Below, one piece after another: positions 12,517 through 13,178 of a stretch of 13,178 bases of DNA. The position numbers and the translations under genes are program-made. The notes under the pieces are model-generated. The model was not told the origin of the DNA. It ran no database searches and saw only the letters and a list, made by a program, of their open reading frames with translations. Within the stretch, counting starts at the first letter, position 1. The number at the start of each line of letters is the position of its first letter. The stretch is from Hyphomonadaceae bacterium UBA2389 (GTDB lineage: Bacteria > Pseudomonadota > Alphaproteobacteria > Caulobacterales > Aquidulcibacteraceae). Location of the stretch: positions 1 through 13,178 of the forward strand of contig DDSN01000144.1 in NCBI GenBank assembly GCA_002343395.1, written 5' to 3'.

Positions 12517-13178
12517 ATGCGCCCATCGTTCCGTTCACTGTTGTTGGCCAGCGGCATGCTCGCGGGGTTTGGCGCGACCGGGCCGGCACTCGCCCAGGAC
12601 GCCGGTGATGAGGAAATCGTCGTCACCGCGCGCAGAACCGAAGAGCGGCTACAGGACGTTCCGGGGGCGGTCTCCGCCTTCAACGCGGCGGCGCTTGAAC
12701 GACTTGGCGCGACCGAAGCCTCAGGGCTCCAGGGCGCAGTGCCGAACGTGAATATCGTCCAGGGCAGAGGATCGTCGAACGCGCTCAACGTCTACATCCG
12801 CGGCGTCGGCCAGCCCGATGCGCTTCAGACATTCGATCCAGCCATCGGCTTCTACGTTGATGACGTGTACTACTCGCGCATACGCGGCCTCCAACTAGAT
12901 CTCTTCGACGTTGATCGCATTGAAGTCTTGCGTGGGCCTCAAGGCACGCTGTTCGGCAAGAACACAATTGGCGGCGCCGTGCGCGTGGTGACGCGCCGAC
13001 CGACCCAGGACACTCACGCCGCGCTTCAAGTCACAGGGGGCGACTTCGGACAACTGGAGGGCCGCTATTCGATGTCGGGCGGCCTGACAGACGAGCTGGC
13101 GGCGGGCTTCCAAGTCTTCGCCGCCGCGCGCGACGGGTATGATGGGGTGGACGGCCCCGAACGGCATCGATGTGCCAG
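12517..13178 (+). CDS. TonB-dependent outer-membrane receptor (N-terminal part, runs off right edge)
   Basis: This is a TonB-driven outer-membrane importer for a scarce or large substrate. GGGGAGGAG lies just ahead of the ATG at 12517. A signal peptide (RSLLLASGMLAGFG, cleavage after ALA near residue 26) is followed by the TonB-box-like EEIVVTARR (33-41). The plug domain begins RTEERLQDVPGAVSAFNAA and has the invariant-type blocks LNVYIRGVGQ, AIGFYVDDVYYSR and VDRIEVLRGPQGTLFGKNTI, followed by GGAVRVVTRRP. The barrel start GGDFGQLEGRYSMSGGLTDEL is present, and about 220 codons are visible of a gene usually over 650. The last dozen codons look less family-like. Substrate cannot be predicted. 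The neighbouring TetR gene, divergently transcribed, is its probable regulator. Confidence 0.93.
   Translation, partial: MRPSFRSLLLASGMLAGFGATGPALAQDAGDEEIVVTARRTEERLQDVPGAVSAFNAAALERLGATEASGLQGAVPNVNIVQGRGSSNALNVYIRGVGQPDALQTFDPAIGFYVDDVYYSRIRGLQLDLFDVDRIEVLRGPQGTLFGKNTIGGAVRVVTRRPTQDTHAALQVTGGDFGQLEGRYSMSGGLTDELAAGFQVFAAARDGYDGVDGPERHRCA

Overview
The window is high-GC DNA of alphaproteobacterial character, most likely from the Caulobacterales/Hyphomonadaceae side of the class. This placement rests on gene content, codon use and the style of the intergenic palindromic repeats; no rRNA or marker gene is present to confirm it. No tRNA, rRNA, CRISPR array, transposase or phage gene was seen.

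Positions 1-8415 hold a minus-strand polyamine import and catabolism locus. In transcription order it encodes a class III aminotransferase of the HemL-like branch (8415-7078), a glutamine-synthetase-like gamma-glutamylputrescine synthetase PuuA (6919-5543), the lipoprotein substrate-binding protein PotD (5488-4391), permeases PotB (4375-3470) and PotC (3470-2607), the ATPase PotA (2602-1421), the gamma-glutamyl-GABA hydrolase PuuD (1266-502), and the N-terminal third of a SpuC-type putrescine/GABA aminotransferase that leaves the window at base 1. The potDBCA genes are packed with gaps or overlaps of a few bases and good Shine-Dalgarno sites. A PuuC-type aldehyde dehydrogenase (11623-10133) supplies the oxidation step further upstream. 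Together these give putrescine uptake, gamma-glutamylation, aldehyde oxidation and release of GABA plus glutamate. The flavin oxidase PuuB, which normally makes the aldehyde, is not in the window, while two aminotransferases are.

Positions 8416-10097 interrupt this catabolic theme. They hold a BrnT-type toxin with an XRE-HTH antitoxin on the plus strand, lying between two same-orientation copies of a composite palindromic repeat, followed by a DUF1877 (YfbM-like) gene on the minus strand with visibly lower GC. This looks like an accessory insertion between two parts of the polyamine locus.

Positions 10133-13178 hold the aldehyde dehydrogenase, a TetR-family regulator on the same strand just upstream of it, and, divergent from the regulator, the start of a TonB-dependent outer-membrane receptor that runs off the right edge. 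The 144-bp divergent intergenic region carries an AT-rich inverted repeat that is a candidate operator.

The intergenic spaces are rich in repeats. There are three copies of a roughly 105-125-nt imperfect palindrome and four copies of a 25-nt hairpin element (GGACCGC, 14 variable bases, GCMA) whose stems vary with compensating changes. There is also a pair of CCCTCTCCC-type hairpins, one of which supplies the stop codon of the HemL-like aminotransferase. No gene-free stretch exceeds 300 bases; the longest (8416-8623 and 9231-9455) are almost entirely repeat.
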